Shown here: piece after piece, positions 12,601 to 27,600 of the stretch | How the letters are laid out: every line of letters begins with the position of its first letter | How positions within the stretch are numbered: position 1 is the stretch's first letter | Source: Bathymodiolus brooksi | Taxonomy: Eukaryota; Mollusca; Bivalvia; Mytilida; Modiolidae | Direction: 5' to 3' | Assembly (NCBI GenBank): GCA_963680875.1 | Contig: OY804579.1 | Coordinates: 36,999,804 to 37,063,803 of the forward strand | DNA: 64,000 bases | Translations under genes and position numbers: made by a program | Notes under the pieces: generated by a model | The model's database searches: none | What the model saw: only the letters and a program-made list of their open reading frames with translations | Told to the model about the DNA's origin: nothing

Positions 12601-15600
12601 TCTTTGACTGATTTAAATCTATGAATTGCTAAATATATATACAATAATGCATTTCACATTGAAAACAAAAAAAAGAGGCCATCGTGGCCATGATCGTATG
12701 GTAGTTGTATTTACAACTACCTATGCAATCGGTGCCTATCACCACTGATGTGGGTTTGACTCCCGCTCAGAGCGAGGTGTACAACAATATGTTTGTCAGT
12801 GACTTGCGGCAGGTCGGTGCTTTTCTCCAAGTCCTCCGGTTTCCTCCACCAATAAAACTGAATGCCACAATATAACTGAAATATTGTTAAAAGTGGTGTT
12901 AAACACCATAAACAAAACCTAAACCAAACCATCAATGAATTGTTAATATATATACAATGTTTCATTTCCTATTAGATACAAAAATCTGCAAGTTAAAAAT
13001 AAAATTAACATAAAATTTTATATGACAGTTGTCTTTCCTGAATACACATAAAATATCATTACAAGAACAAATTCTTATCTGCAAAAGGGGTGGCTCAATG
13101 AGTTAGGTAGTTGGATTACCTAACAACTCATACAAGCCTATCACCAATACAGTGTGGGTTCGCGCCTGGCTTTGTAAATTACAACTAGAGGCTCAATGGG
13201 CTGAGCCTGTGTCACTCACCTTTCATTCTGCTTTGAGGAAACTTAATACAGAGCCTTCCATAGGTGCTTCCCACCAAGTTTCGGTTCATTTGGCCAAGCA
13301 GTTTCAGAGAACAAGATTTTTAGAAATCAACTAACCAGAAACAAGAATTGCCTATGGCAACCATGTTTGTAAACAGATCGGGATGAAATTAGCAATCTTT
13401 ATAGAGGACCTTCCATAGATGCTTCCTACCAAGTATCGGTTCAATAGGGTAAGCAGTTTCAGGAAAGAAGATTTTTAGAAATCGACCAATCTGAAACAAG
13501 AATTGCCTGTGGCAGCCATGCTTGCTTACGAATCGGGACGAAATGAGCAATCTTTATAGAGGACCTTCCATAGATGCTTCCTACCAAGTTTCGGTTCATT
13601 TGGTAAAGTGGTTTCAGAGGAGAGGATTTTTAGAAATTCACCAATCAAAAACAACAATTGGCTGTGGCGGCCATATTTGTTAACGAATCGGGACGAAATG
13701 AGCAATCTTTATAGAGGACCTTCCATACATGCTTTCTACCAAATTTCAGTTCATTTGGGAAAGCGGTTTCAGAGGAGAAGAATTTTTAGAAATCAACCAA
13801 TCAGAAGAAAGAATGGTCTGTGGTGGCCATGTTTGTTATTGGATTGGAACTAAATGAGCATCTTTAAAGAGGACCTTCCAAGGATGCTTCCTACCAAGTT
13901 TTGATTCATTTGGCCAAGCGGTTTCAGAGGAGATGATTTTGTAGAAATCAACCAATCAGAAACAAGAATGGCCTGTGGCCGCCATGATTGTTAACGGATC
14001 GGGACAAAATGACCAATTTTTATAGAGGACCTTCCATAGATGCTTCCTACCAAATGTCAGTTCATTTTTTAGAAATCAACCAATCAAAAACAAAAATGGC
14101 CTGTGGCGGCCATGTTTGTTAACGGATCGGAATTAAATGAGCAAGGTTTATAGAGGACCTTCCAAGGATGCTTCCTACCAAGTTTTGCTTCATTTGGCCC
14201 GGCGGTTTCAGAGGAGAAGATTTTTTTAGAAATCAACCAATCAGAAACAAGAATGGCCTGTGGCGGCCATGTTTGTTAACGGATGGGGACGAAATGAGCA
14301 ATCTCTATAGAGGATCTTCCATAGATGCTTCCTACCAAGTTTTGGTTCATTTGGCCAAGCGGTTGCAGAGAAGAAGATTTTTAAAAATCGGCCGATCAGA
14401 AACAAGAATTGCCTGTGGCAGCCATGTTTGTTAATGGATCGGGACAAAATTAGCAATTTTTATAGAGGACCTTCCATAGATGCTACCTACCAAATTTCAG
14501 CTCATTTGGGAAAGCGGTTTCAGAGGAGAAGATTTTTTATAAATCAACCAATCAAAAACAAGAATGGCCTGTGGTGGCCATGTTTGTTAACGGATTGGAA
14601 TTAAATGAGCAAACTTTATAGAGGACCTTCCAAGGATGCTTCCTACCAAGTTTTGATTCATTTGGCTAGGCGGATTCAGAGGAGAAGATTTTTTAGAAAT
14701 CAACCAATCAGAAACAAGAATGGCCTGTGGTGGCCATGTTTGTTAACGGATCGGGACGAAATGAGCACTCTTTAAAGAGGAACTTCCATAGATGCTTCCT
14801 ACCAAGTTTCGGTTCATTTGGCCAAGTGGTTTCAGATGAGAAGATTTTAAAAAATCGGCCAATCAGAAACAAGAATTGCCTGTGACGGCCATGTTTGTTA
14901 GTGGATCGGGACAAAATGAGCAACCTTTATAAAGGACCTTCCATAGATGCTTTCTACCATGTTTCAGTTCATTTGGCTGAGGGGTTTCAGAGGAGAAAAT
15001 TAAAATGTGAAAAGTTAATGGACGACGAACGCCAAGTGATGGCAAAAGCTCACACTGCCTTTGGCAAGGTGAGCTAAAAAAGGGTGCACTCGACTCACAG
15101 CTGCAAGTGATAAAGTTTACCAGTTGCTTGTCTATGGTCGGTGGTTATCTCCGGGTACTCCAGCTTCTTCCACCCCTAAAACTGGTCGCCATGATATAGC
15201 TGAAATATTGCTGAAGGTGGTGTAAAACACCAAAATTTATTCAATTCCTACCTGCAAAGTGAAGCTCGTGTGTCAGAGAGTGTATAAAGACATTATTGAA
15301 CATTCATTAATACAGTAGCCCCCCCCCCCTTATAAGACCATCCCTTCTGCAATGAAAAAGTGGTCTAATAAGAGGAGTAGCATCTCTTGAATGGGACAAT
15401 TTTGTAATCTCAATGCATCTTAAATCTGGCCCGATAAGAGGAGTGGCCTTACAATACGAGGACTACTCTATTAACATACAATTCCATTTTGCAGAATTCA
15501 CCATCTTAAGGTTGTAGAAACAATTGACATTGCAAACTGTTGATATCAACTAGTCAATAAAAATAATGATGCCTTATTTTGTATGATTAATGACAAATCA

Positions 15601-18600
15601 TAAAAATGTGTACAAAATCCAAAAGAAACCAGAGGCTCTCAAGAGCCTGTATCGTTCACCTGGTAATAAAAAAAACCAATTGGTCCTATGTAAAAACTAT
15701 GTCCTGCAGTGGTAGTCATCTTGGAATTACGATCAACATAAAAAACACAAAGTTTGTAAAGGACCTTCCAATGATTGATGCACAGTTTAGGTTCAATCAG
15801 TGCAATAGCTTCAGAGAAGAATATATTTCTGCATTTTCCCCCTATGGTTCTGTGTTAATACTATGACCTGTGGTGGCAGCCATCTTGGATTTCCGATCGG
15901 CATAAAAAACACACACCTTGTAGAGGACCTTCCAATGATCATTCCTGGGCAGTTTGGTTTCAACTGTCCAAGTGGTTTCAGAGAAGAAGCATTTTGAAAC
16001 ATTTTTCCAATAGGGTCCAATGTTAAACTAAGTCCTGCCGTAGCCGCCATTTTGAATTTCATATCAGAATAAAAAACGTAAATTTTGTAGAGGACCATTC
16101 AATGAACATTCATGTACAGTTTGGCTTTAATAATATTTGTAGTTTCTGAGAAGAAGGCATTTGAACATTTTCCCATAGGGTCCAATGTTAATCTATGTCC
16201 TGCGGTGGTGGCCATCTTGGATTTCCGACCGGCATAAAAAACAGAAAATTTGTAGAGGACCTTCCAATGATCATTCCTGGGCAGTTTGGTTTCAACTGTC
16301 CTAGTGGTTTCAGAGAAGAAGCATTTTGAAACATTTTTCCCATAGGGTCCAATATTAAACTAAGTCCTGCCGTAGCCGCCATTTTGAATTTCATATCGGA
16401 ACAAAAAACCTTAAGATTGTAGAGGACCATCCAATGAACATTCATGTACAGTTTGGCTTTAATCATATTTGTAGTTTCTGAGAAGAAGGCATTTGAACAT
16501 TTTCCCATAGGGTCCAATGTTAATCTATGTATTGCGGTGGCGGCCATCTTGGATTTCCGATCGGCATAAAAAACATAAAATTTGTAGAGGACCTTCCAAT
16601 GATCATTCCTGGGTAGTTTGGTTTCAACTGTCCTAGTGGTTTCAGAGAAGAAGCATTTTGAAACATTTTTCCCATAGGGTCCAATGTTAAACTAAGTCCT
16701 GCCGTAGCCGCCATTTTGAATTTCATATCGGAACAAAAAACCTTAAGATTGTAGAGGACCATCCAATGAACATTCATGTACAGTTTGGCTTTAATCATAT
16801 TTGTAGTTTCTGAGAAGAAGGCATTTGAACATTTTCCCATAGGGTCCAATGTTAATCTATGTATTGCGGTGGCGGCCATCTTGGATTTCCGATCGGCATA
16901 AAAAACAGAAAATTTGTAGAGGACCTTCCAATGATCATTCCTATGCAGTTTGGTGTCAATTATCCAAGTGGTTTCAGAGAAGAAGCGTTTTGAAACATTT
17001 TTCCCATAGGGTCCAATGTTAAACTAAGTCCTGCCGTAGCCGCCATTTTGAATTTCATACTGGAACAAAAAACGTAAAGTTTGTAGAGGACCATCTAATG
17101 AACATTCATGTACAGTTTGGCTTTAATCATATTTGTAGTTTCTGAGAAGAAGGCATTTGAATATTTTCCCATAGGGTCCAATGTTAATCTATGTCCTGCG
17201 GTGGCGGCCATCTTGGATTTCCGACCGGCATAAAAAACAGAAAATTTGTAGAGGACCTTCCAATGATCATTCCTGGGCAGTTTGGTTTCAACTGTCCAAG
17301 TGGTTTCAGAGAAGAAGCATTTTGAAACATTTTTCCCATAGGGTCCAATGTTAAACTAAGTCCTGCCGTAGCCGCCATTTTGAATTTCATATCGGAACAA
17401 AAAACCTTAAGATTGTAGAGGACCATCCAATGAACATTCATGTACAGTTTGGCTTTAATCATATTTGTAGTTTCTGAGAAGAAGGCATTTGAACATTTTC
17501 CCATAGGGTCCAATGTTAATCTATGTCCTGCGATGGCGGCCATCTTGGATTTCCGATCGGCATAAAAAACAGTAACTTGGTAAAGGACATTCCAATGATC
17601 ATTCCTTTACAGTTTGGGTTCAGTCAGTTCATTAGTTTCAGAGAAGAAGATCTTTGAAATTTCAGCCAATCAGAGCATATTATTGGCCCTGGCAGCCATA
17701 TTGAATATCCGACTGGAACGAAAAACAGTAACTTTGTAGAGGACCATCCAAGGAACATTCCTGCTAAGTTCGGTTCCAATCGGCCAAGTGGTTTAGGAGA
17801 AGAAGCTTGAAATGTGAAAAGTTTACAGACGACAGACGACGGACGCCAAGTGATGGCAATAGTTCACATGGACCTTTGGTCCAGGTGAACTAATAATATG
17901 AGATCAGGTGAAAGCAGTTCTCAGTCATCTTTTCATAACTATATAATTATCTGGACTATGAGTAACTTACCTCTGCTATTATCTGGACTAGACCTATATA
18001 GTCTTGGCGTCTAAACAAAAGAGGGCATGGAATGCTGATAAGGAGACTAGATAACTGTGTTGGGGTCAATCTATCATCACACCATCTTTCTACATCCGGT
18101 GGGTGTCCTCCACAAATTTGTGGATACAAGGGTTCTAATGAAAAACTGAAATACAATGTACAATAATAAAATTTCTGTTATTTGAAATAAAAAATATCAA
18201 AATCAAAATCTATTTTTACTAAGCTATTGGTATCAAGTTTCAGAATAAAATAGGCCACCTGAGAATCTGGTGAAAATGGAGGGCTATTTTATACTAGAGG
18301 CTCAGTGGGCTGAGCCTGTGTCGCTCACCTTTCATTCTGCTTTGAGGAAATTTAATACAGAACCTTCCATAGGTGCTTCCCACCAAATATCAGTTCATTT
18401 TGGCAAAGCAGTTTCAGATAAGAAGATTTTTAGAAATTGACCAATCTAAAACAGGAATTGCCTGTGGTAGCCATGTTTGTACATGGATCAAAACGAAATG
18501 AGTAACCTTATAGAGGATCTTCCATAGATGCTTCTTACCAAGTTTCATATCATTTGGCCAAGTGGCTTCAGAGCAAAAGCTGTTTTAGAAATTGAACAAT

Positions 18601-21600
18601 AAGAAACAAGATTTGCCTGTGGCAGCCATATTTGTTAATTGATAGGGACGAAATGAGTAATCTTTATAGAGGACCTCCATAGATGCATCCTATCAAGTTT
18701 CGGTTCATTTGGCCAAGCGGTTTCAGAGAAGATTTTTAGAAATCGACCAATCAGAAACAAGAATTGTCTGTGGTGGCCATATTTGTTAATGGATCAGGAC
18801 GAAATGAGTAGTCGTTATAGAGGACCTCCCATAGATGCATCCTACAAAGTTTTGGTACATTTGGCCAAGCAGTTTCAGAGGAGAAGTTTAAAAAAATAGG
18901 CCAATCAGAAACATGAATTGCCTGTGGTGGCCATGTTTGTTAACGGATCAGAACGACATAAGCAATCGCAACAGAGGACTTTCCATAGATGCTTCCTACC
19001 AAGTTTCGGTACATTTGGCCAAACAGTTTCAGAGGAGAAGAATTTTTAAAATCAGCCAATCAGAAACAAGAACCGCCTGTGGCGGCCATGTTTGTTAATG
19101 GATCGGGACGGAATGAGCAATCTTTATAGAGGACCTTCCATAGATGCTTCCTACCAAGTTTCGGTTCATTTGGCCAAACGGTTACAGAAGAGAAGAATTT
19201 AAAAAATCAGCCAATCAGAAACAAGAGTCGCCTATGGCGGCCATGTTTGTTAACGGATCGGGACGAACTGAGCAATGAGGGCCTTCCATAGATGCTTCCT
19301 ACCAAGTTTCAGTTCATTTGGCTGAGGGGTTTTAGAGGCATATTTATCTGTAATTCAATTCATAGCTAACTGTATTTTACTAATATTTATATTTAAATTA
19401 GAGTTATCTCCCTTTCCACAGAAAAACGGGTTTTTTTCAGAAAGCATACAATCATAAACATGAATTGCCTGTGGCGGCCATGTTTGTTAATGGATCGGGA
19501 CGAAATGAGAACATTTTATAGAGGACCTTCCATAGATGCTTCCTACCAAGTTTCAGTTCATTTGGCCCCGTGGTTTCAGAGGAGAAGATTTTTAAAAATA
19601 GGCCAATCCAGACTTCCCGAAACTTGCTGAGAAGTTGTCAGTCATTCGGACTGACAGACATGAAGATCTTGTCAGACCGAAAAATATTTTGCCGGTCCGA
19701 AAAAAAAGCCCCAAAAAATTCACTGTCATGTGCCTAATGTTTTGTTTGGCCTTTTTAGAGTGTTTTACCCTAGTATTAGCAATTGGGCACCTGATTTCAC
19801 CTCTGGTTTTTATAGAGGTTAAAGTAATTCAATTTTTAGTTTTCAGTGTTGTTCAAAATTGTATATGTTATGTCTTTTATAGTGTGTGTCTCGAGTTTTG
19901 TTGTTTTGATGACCTTGTACAGACAATGGTTGTATGAAAGACGTCGTGCCATTGGCTAATATATATACAAATAACCAATCATGTCGTGATCGTCTTCACA
20001 AATGGGTTTGGTTGAAACCGGAAATGTATAAAAGGGGTGAAAACAATGAAAATTATGTTATTTAAAAATAAAATTAAACACTGATCATTGCCTTTCGGAC
20101 AAAATCTGAGGTAACTATTATACCAAACATTCGGTATTACAGAATTGGCGAAAACTTTTTTTTCTGTCTGTTTGGGTCAGACAGGAATTGGGTTCTGTCT
20201 TACCCATGGGCTTTGTGTCTGTCCCACCATTTTTTGTAATATTGTATCTAACCTGTCAAATTTTTTTTTTTTTTTTATACAGAACTGAATGCAAGATTAC
20301 CTATAGACATGATCATTAAACAACTCAATTAAATGTTTTTCTGTATACATATTTTTATCTAAAAAGATAAGGCAGATATAGCCAACAATCCGTATCTAAT
20401 GGTCCGATCACGTTCCGAATATTATACATCAATGTCACATTTTTAATTTCAGTTAAGAATATGAATCTGTTGTCATCTTCAATATAAAAGCATCTCAAAA
20501 CATATTTAATTAAACACTAACAATCTTTGATACTTGGGGAGTGTGGAAGTCAACTTATTTCTGTGCTCAGTAATATATTTCAGTTTTAATGTTCCACATT
20601 TTGCAGGTGCTGGTTCCTACTAAAAGGATGTTTACATTTACGTATAGGAGTTTCGATTACAAAGAGGAACGTGTCGGTCTGACAGAATAAGAATAAATAA
20701 ACAAATTTCAAGTCTCTGTCTGACATTTTAATAAAACTGAAAACGGAATTTAATGCCATTGGCAGTGGAAACTGGGAGGGAATAAATTTCAATCGCCGGT
20801 CCTTTCAAATATCAATGTTTTACCGGACATTCGGTCCGATATATATATTTTGAAATCGTCGGCCATACTGCATTTCTGTCGGTCAGGACCGACGGACCGT
20901 CGGTTTTCTGGAAGTCTGCAATCAGAAACAAGAATTGCCTGTGGTGGCCATGTTTGTTAATGGATCGGGACGAAATTAGCAATCTTTATAGAGGACCTTC
21001 CATAGATGCTTCCTACCAAGTTTCAGTTCATTTGGTTGAGGGGTTTCAGAGGAGAAGATTAAAATGTGAAAAGTTAACTGACGACAGACGACGGACGACT
21101 GACAACCGATGCCAAGTGATGGCAAAAGCTCACATTGCCTTTGGCAAGGTGAGCTAAAAAAGGTTTGAATGCAATGTAATATGTTTGGGTGATGAAAATG
21201 TGATAAATAACTAGCCATTAGAAGTAATTTCTATTTTATCAACAATAGTTGTCAGTTGGAGGACAGGAAAACAAAATAACAAATATCATGCTCAGCAAAT
21301 GCCACTGTTAAAGTCATTGGTTTTACCTGACCAAGGTTGGAATCCATGATCTACCCAACTCAAGCATGCTTACCACCATTATACAACCAATGTGGTCTTA
21401 CAAATTTTATGCAATCAATTTACCTACAATCAGCCTGCATAAACATGTTTGTATTGTTCAGATTCAATGAGCTACCAACACATAACAGAACTTCTTCATT
21501 CTCTTGCATAATCTTCATCATTTCTTCAGTTGCTGAAAAGTCAAATTAAACGATCATAGTTTTGTTTTTCGTAAGGTTATTTTAAACTATCCTTGTAACT

Positions 21601-24600
21601 TCTATTTTGTTATCCTCCTTTAAACTGTTTTTATATTTGGTAAGATTCCAATTATCAATATAAAGTCAATCTTTTTAAGTGTCAAAGTCGACTGGACTAA
21701 CTAGTTTACCACCAAGTAACAGGGTTGGGGTTGTTAGTGTTTGCTATGACAATTTCAAAACTTTATCAGCTATGCCAATTTCAGCAATTTTTCAGCTGTA
21801 AGTTAAATTCAGAACTTTTTCAGCTGTATCATGACTACCAGACTAACTGGGAGAGGAAAGGCCAAACAGAAATAAGGAACTGATTGGTCAAACTCCTTGC
21901 CTTTTGGTAGATGTCTGGAAATCTAGCCCTTGAACCCTAACCGAGATGGGTAATGAAATGTGAATCCAGGTCAGTGGTCATATGTCAACAACCATAACCA
22001 TTTGGCCATCCAGATTCCTCAAAGTAGCAGATAAAATGAGTTATCCGTGGATCATTATACTACCAATTACTACTAACAGACAATATAATTTATTCTGAAT
22101 GAGTGAGTGATTATTATTTAACGCCAAGTGCCAATTATTCAGCTATGTCGTGATGAGAACTATTTACATTTTGATGAGATGATGATGTTGATGTCTGCTT
22201 TGTACTAGACCAACACGCTTAGTTGGATTTCTATAGTGCTAGCTCACCGAAACAACAGTCCGCAGAGAGAAATGTCGCTCCACTCGGACACATTATCCTG
22301 ATTCCCAAGCAATCCAGATTTGGATCTTACTCTGTAATGTTGCAAGCTAAAGCAAAGAAGCAACACATGATACCAAGTACAATCTTTAGGAATTCAGAGT
22401 ATCATTACATTTGGCATGATTAAAGGTTAAAGGTTACAGCTTACTTTGTGGAGTACAATCTGTAAATAAGTTAACTAGCAAGGGTACATTATCAATGTTC
22501 TCTAAATGAGGTCGAATGTTCTCTATTCCTCTTGGCAATTTAGCCTACAAAAGAAAATATACAATGAATCTATAAATAGAACATTTTCCTCAATAAGTAA
22601 ATATAAAAATATTGGTTGTATTGGTTCTACTGGCAGTAAATACAAAAGTATAATTTTCCATCATTTTATCTCACACATCATAGAGCTGTTATTTCAGAAA
22701 TAAATGAAAATTTAGTTTCTTTCAGGAAGACATCTGTCATTGGACACATAATTTTAAGAAAAAGTTGAATAAGGGGAAAAACTCAATTTTGTTTTAAATA
22801 AATGAAATGAATCCAAAAATTGGCAACAAAATCCTCAATGATGGTTTACAAAAAAACATTTAAATTTTGCAGAAGGTTTTTCAATTAGAATTTCATTTCT
22901 ACAAACTAAGCCTTTCATTCCTGTTAGTTGGTATTTCATTTCCAGAAAAAGTCTTCTTAATGTCAATCAGTAGTTAAAAGGAAGACGAATCATTGGCAGA
23001 AGACATAAAGCAACTCTTATATTTAAGTCACAAACAAACCTCTTATATGACTAAACATAAACAGAAAGTTGTAAATAAGAAAGGAGAGGTAAACAGCTCC
23101 TGGTCCCATTAGAAACAAAGATGGCAACCATGTTTTGATAAATCTTTGTAGAGAAAGTCAAGGATGCAATCATTCATTAGAGAAAGTCAAGGATGCAATC
23201 ATTCATTAGAGAAAGTCAAGGATGCAATCATTCATTAGAGAAAGTCAAGGATGCAATCATTCATTAGAGAAAGTCAAGGATGCAATCATTCATTAGAGAA
23301 AGTCAAGGATGCAATCATTCATTCATATTGTCAAGGGAGAATATAAAACATAAAAATTTACATTAATATGGAGAATAGTACATTGTAATTGATTTTCAAT
23401 GCAAAAGGGCAAGGAATAGGCATTAGAACAAATCTGTATCATATTTTGGAGAAAAAAAATCATCTGACAGAGTATAGGTGAGCTGGTGAAGCTCACTGAA
23501 GTGAGATTTCATAGATTTATAGATGATTAAATGCCTAAACCACTAGATCATCGAGTCCCTAATCTTACACAAATATCTACAAAACATAATTATCCGAATC
23601 ATGAATATAAATTACCCTATTATCTAGTGCCCCTGTAATACTATCTTCGGTATTCTCTGTCAGATAACTTGAAGCATGTCGACTCTCTCCGTCACTGTCT
23701 TTGTTTGATATAAAACATTCATTTTCTTCCTGATAATCCATATCGTGTAACAATTCTTGTTTACCGTCAACGCACGTTTCGTCCAATATTCCTTTCGATA
23801 TCATTACGGCATCAGATACTTCAAATCTCACTTGTGAAGAACTCAGATTAACTATACTTGGAGCACTTCTACTTCGTGATTGTAATTTATCAAAACATAT
23901 CGATTTAAGTTTACTAAAATTCTTGTCTTTTGTAGCATCAGATGAATGCCGACTGGAATGTCGTGAGAATCTACTAGCAAGTTCTGATTGTGACACAGCA
24001 TTTTCTAAGGACGGACATTTAAAGTCTTTATCAGATAACAATGATATATGGCAGTTCCATCCTGCTTCTAATCCCATCTTCTCTGAGAAAACCTAAAGAG
24101 ATAACATTATCATTACATATTGTAATTACACAATCTTCTGACTACTATAACTCTATAGAGAATGATTGTTGTTTAATGCCAGGCGAGCAATTCTTTAGCT
24201 ATATCATGTCAAGAACGAGAAACATTTTGACGATATCATGATGATGTCTGTTTTTTACTATGCCAACCCCCTTAGCTGGATTTTTATTGTGCTAGCTCAC
24301 TGACACTGACATAACAGTCCACCGGTGGAACTGTCACTCCACTCGACACATTATCCTGACATTGAGTCAACCACCGGTGGAAGTGTCACTCCACTCGACA
24401 CATTATCCTGACATTGAATCAACCACTGGTGGAACTGTCACTCCACTCAACACATTATCCTGACATTGAATCAACCACCGGTGGAACTGTCACTCCACTC
24501 GACACATTATCCTGACATTGAATCAACCACCAGTGGAACTGTCACTCCACTCGACACATTATCCTGACATTGAATCAACCACCGGTGGAACTGTCACTCC

Positions 24601-27600
24601 ACTCGACACATTATCCTGACATTGAATCAACCACCGCTGGAACTGTCACTCCACTCGACACATTATCCTGACATTGAATCAACCACCGGTGGAACTGTCA
24701 CTCCACTCGACACATTATCCTGACATTGAATCAACCACCGGTGGAACTGTCACTCCACTCGACACATTATCCTGATATTGAATCAACCACCGGTGGAACT
24801 GTCACTCCACTTGACACATTATCCTGACATTGAATCAACCACCGGTGGAACTGTCACTCCACTCGACACATTATCCTGACATTGAATCAACCACTGGTGG
24901 AACTGTCACTCCACTCGACACATTATCCTGACATTGAATCAACCACCGGTGGAACTGTCATTCCACTCGACAAATTATCCTGACATTGAATCAACCACCG
25001 GTGGAACTGTCACTCCACTCGACACATTATCCTGACATTGAATCAACCACCGCTGGAACTGTCACTCCACTCGACACATTATCCTGACATTGAATCAACC
25101 ACCGGTGGAACTGTCACTCCACTCGACACATTATCCTGACATTGAGTCAACCACCGCTGGAACTGTCACTCCACTCGACACATTATCCTCACATTGAGTC
25201 AACCACCGCTGGAACTGTCACTCCACTCGACACATTATCCTGACATTGAATCAACCACCGCTGGAACTGTCACTCCACTCGACACATTATCCTGACATTG
25301 AATCAACCACCGCTGGAACTGTCACTCCACTCGACACATTATCCTGACATTGAGTCAACCACCGCTGGAACTGTCACTCCACTCGACACATTATCCTGAC
25401 ATTGAATCAACCACCGCTGGAACTGTCACTCCACTCGACACATTATCCTGACATTGAGTCAACCACCGCTGGAACTGTCACTCCACTCGACACATTATCC
25501 TGACATTGAGTCAACCACCGCTGGAACTGTCACTCCACTCGACACATTATCCCGACATTGAGTCAACCACCGCTGGAACTGTCACTCCACTCGACACATT
25601 ATCCTGACATTGAGTCAACCACCGGTGGAACTGTCACTCCACTCGACACATTATCCTGACATTGAGTCAACCACTGGTGGAACTGTCACTCCACTTGACA
25701 CATCATCCTGACATTGAGTCAACCACCGGTGGAACTGTCACTCCACTCGACACATTATCCTGACATTGAGTCAACCACCGGTGGAACTGTCACTCCACTC
25801 GACACATTATCCTGATATTGAGTCAATCTGTATTTGCTCTAGCTCCTCAATATTTGTGGTGCATGCTTAGCAGAGAAGCAATAAATACCAATTTTCTAAG
25901 TCTTTGGTTTAATCTGATCACGGCTTGAACATACGATCTACCACACTCAAGGGGAGCTTGGTAACCATTACGCCACAGATGCTGTTATATTCTATCATCC
26001 ATGCATAGTTTGGATTCCATAAGTTTTGCACTTTCTAATAAATAGGCTTCTTGTAAATTTTTTCCCCATATGGTTAAGATGGTGTCCATAAATATATTGT
26101 ACTGTCAAATCATTATTTGTTCACATGAATATTGAAAAATAACCTGTTAAATTTTGTAGAATCATGCTTTTCCAACTATGAAAAGTTAAGTCAATTAATA
26201 ATATACATGTACATGTACTTACCCTGCTTCTTACTTCATTTTCATTTGAAAAGTGAACAAATCTTATACATGCCACTTCTAATTTGTCTATCAACTGTAC
26301 AAATTCCTGTTAAAAAAAACACCTTTGAATTACTTAATGTTAAGAAGAGTTTGAAGATACCAAAGGGGTAATCAAAATCTGTAATTTGAAAAAGGACAGA
26401 CAACACAATGACCAAAAGAAAAATGACAAACAATGATCCACAAAATACAATACAGAAAACTAAAAATCAAGCAACATGAATCCCAATAAATACCTGGGTG
26501 AAAATGTATCTCTAGGAATGAATTCCTGTTTAATTATATTTAAGGTGGTTTTGTCTTTGCAAAGTATTCACATACAAATATCCTAATACCTTTTGTGAAA
26601 GACATGAAGGTTTACCCAAACTTTCTTGTACTAGGCATATTAAGAAGAAAATAACGATAATTTACAATTCTAACATTTTTTCTTTTCAGTAATATTTTAA
26701 TTAAAGATGGTTTGGTTTGATGGTGTGTAACGCCACTTTCAACAATATTTCAGTTATATCGTGGCGTGCAGTTTTATTGGTGGAGGAAACAGGAGGACCT
26801 GGAGAAAACGACCGACCTGTCGCAAGTCACTGACAAACTTTATCACATAATGTTGTACACCTCGCCCTGATCGTGATAGGCACTGATTGCATAGGTAGTT
26901 GTAAATCCAACTACCATATGATCATGGCCACGGCGGTCCCTTTTTAATATAAGAGATAAATCTAATTGACTGTAGAATGCTATTTCACTAATATAATTAC
27001 AGGTTTGTATCTTGATTCCTTAGAATGTAATAAAACATATTTCATATTTCAATTAGCTTGTTTGGTTTTTTTTATAACATTGGTACTGTACTGTTCAGGC
27101 CTTTCAATAAGGGGTAGTACCAGGTACCTTTTACACACTAAACATGGTAATTGGTACCTCCTAACTTCAAAGACTGTTGCATAAGATAGTCGTGACAAAT
27201 GTTCAAATTTTAAGAAAAAGTACCGCCTGTAAATAGTGAAGTACTCTTACAATATTGAAAGCCCTGATTGTTTATTTCATAAACTAGAGGCTCCCAGGAG
27301 CCTGTATAGCTCACCTGGGTATAATAACAACATCAGTCAATAAAACTTGATAACTTCGGTGAAAAAAATTAACAAATGTAGCCTTCGTCATTGCAGACCC
27401 CTTCTACAAATAAATTTGGGCAGGGGTTCCCCCTTTAATGTAAGTTATCAAAAATGCTGTAAAAAAACCATATATGTCAATGATTCTCCAAATTTAGCTT
27501 TTCCTACTTCACATTTTGTAATAGAGTTGCTTCCCTTTGATTATTTGAGTAACCAAAAGCAGTGAGTCAACAAAAAATGCATTTCAAGAGGAATAACTCT

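Noticed and set aside
16188..17543. Three near-identical minus-strand 119-codon frames ([15 protein letters not shown]...) as a gene family
   Set aside because: They recur with the 332-bp period of the Helitron-like element E2 and shift with its monomers; no start context or splice signals.
19635..19937. 100-codon plus-strand frame as a transposase or membrane protein
   Set aside because: Low-complexity, hydrophobic, located in a non-autonomous element; no catalytic motif.
24319..25806. CRISPR-like array
   Set aside because: Units are contiguous near-identical repeats without unique spacers, and the genome is clearly animal.
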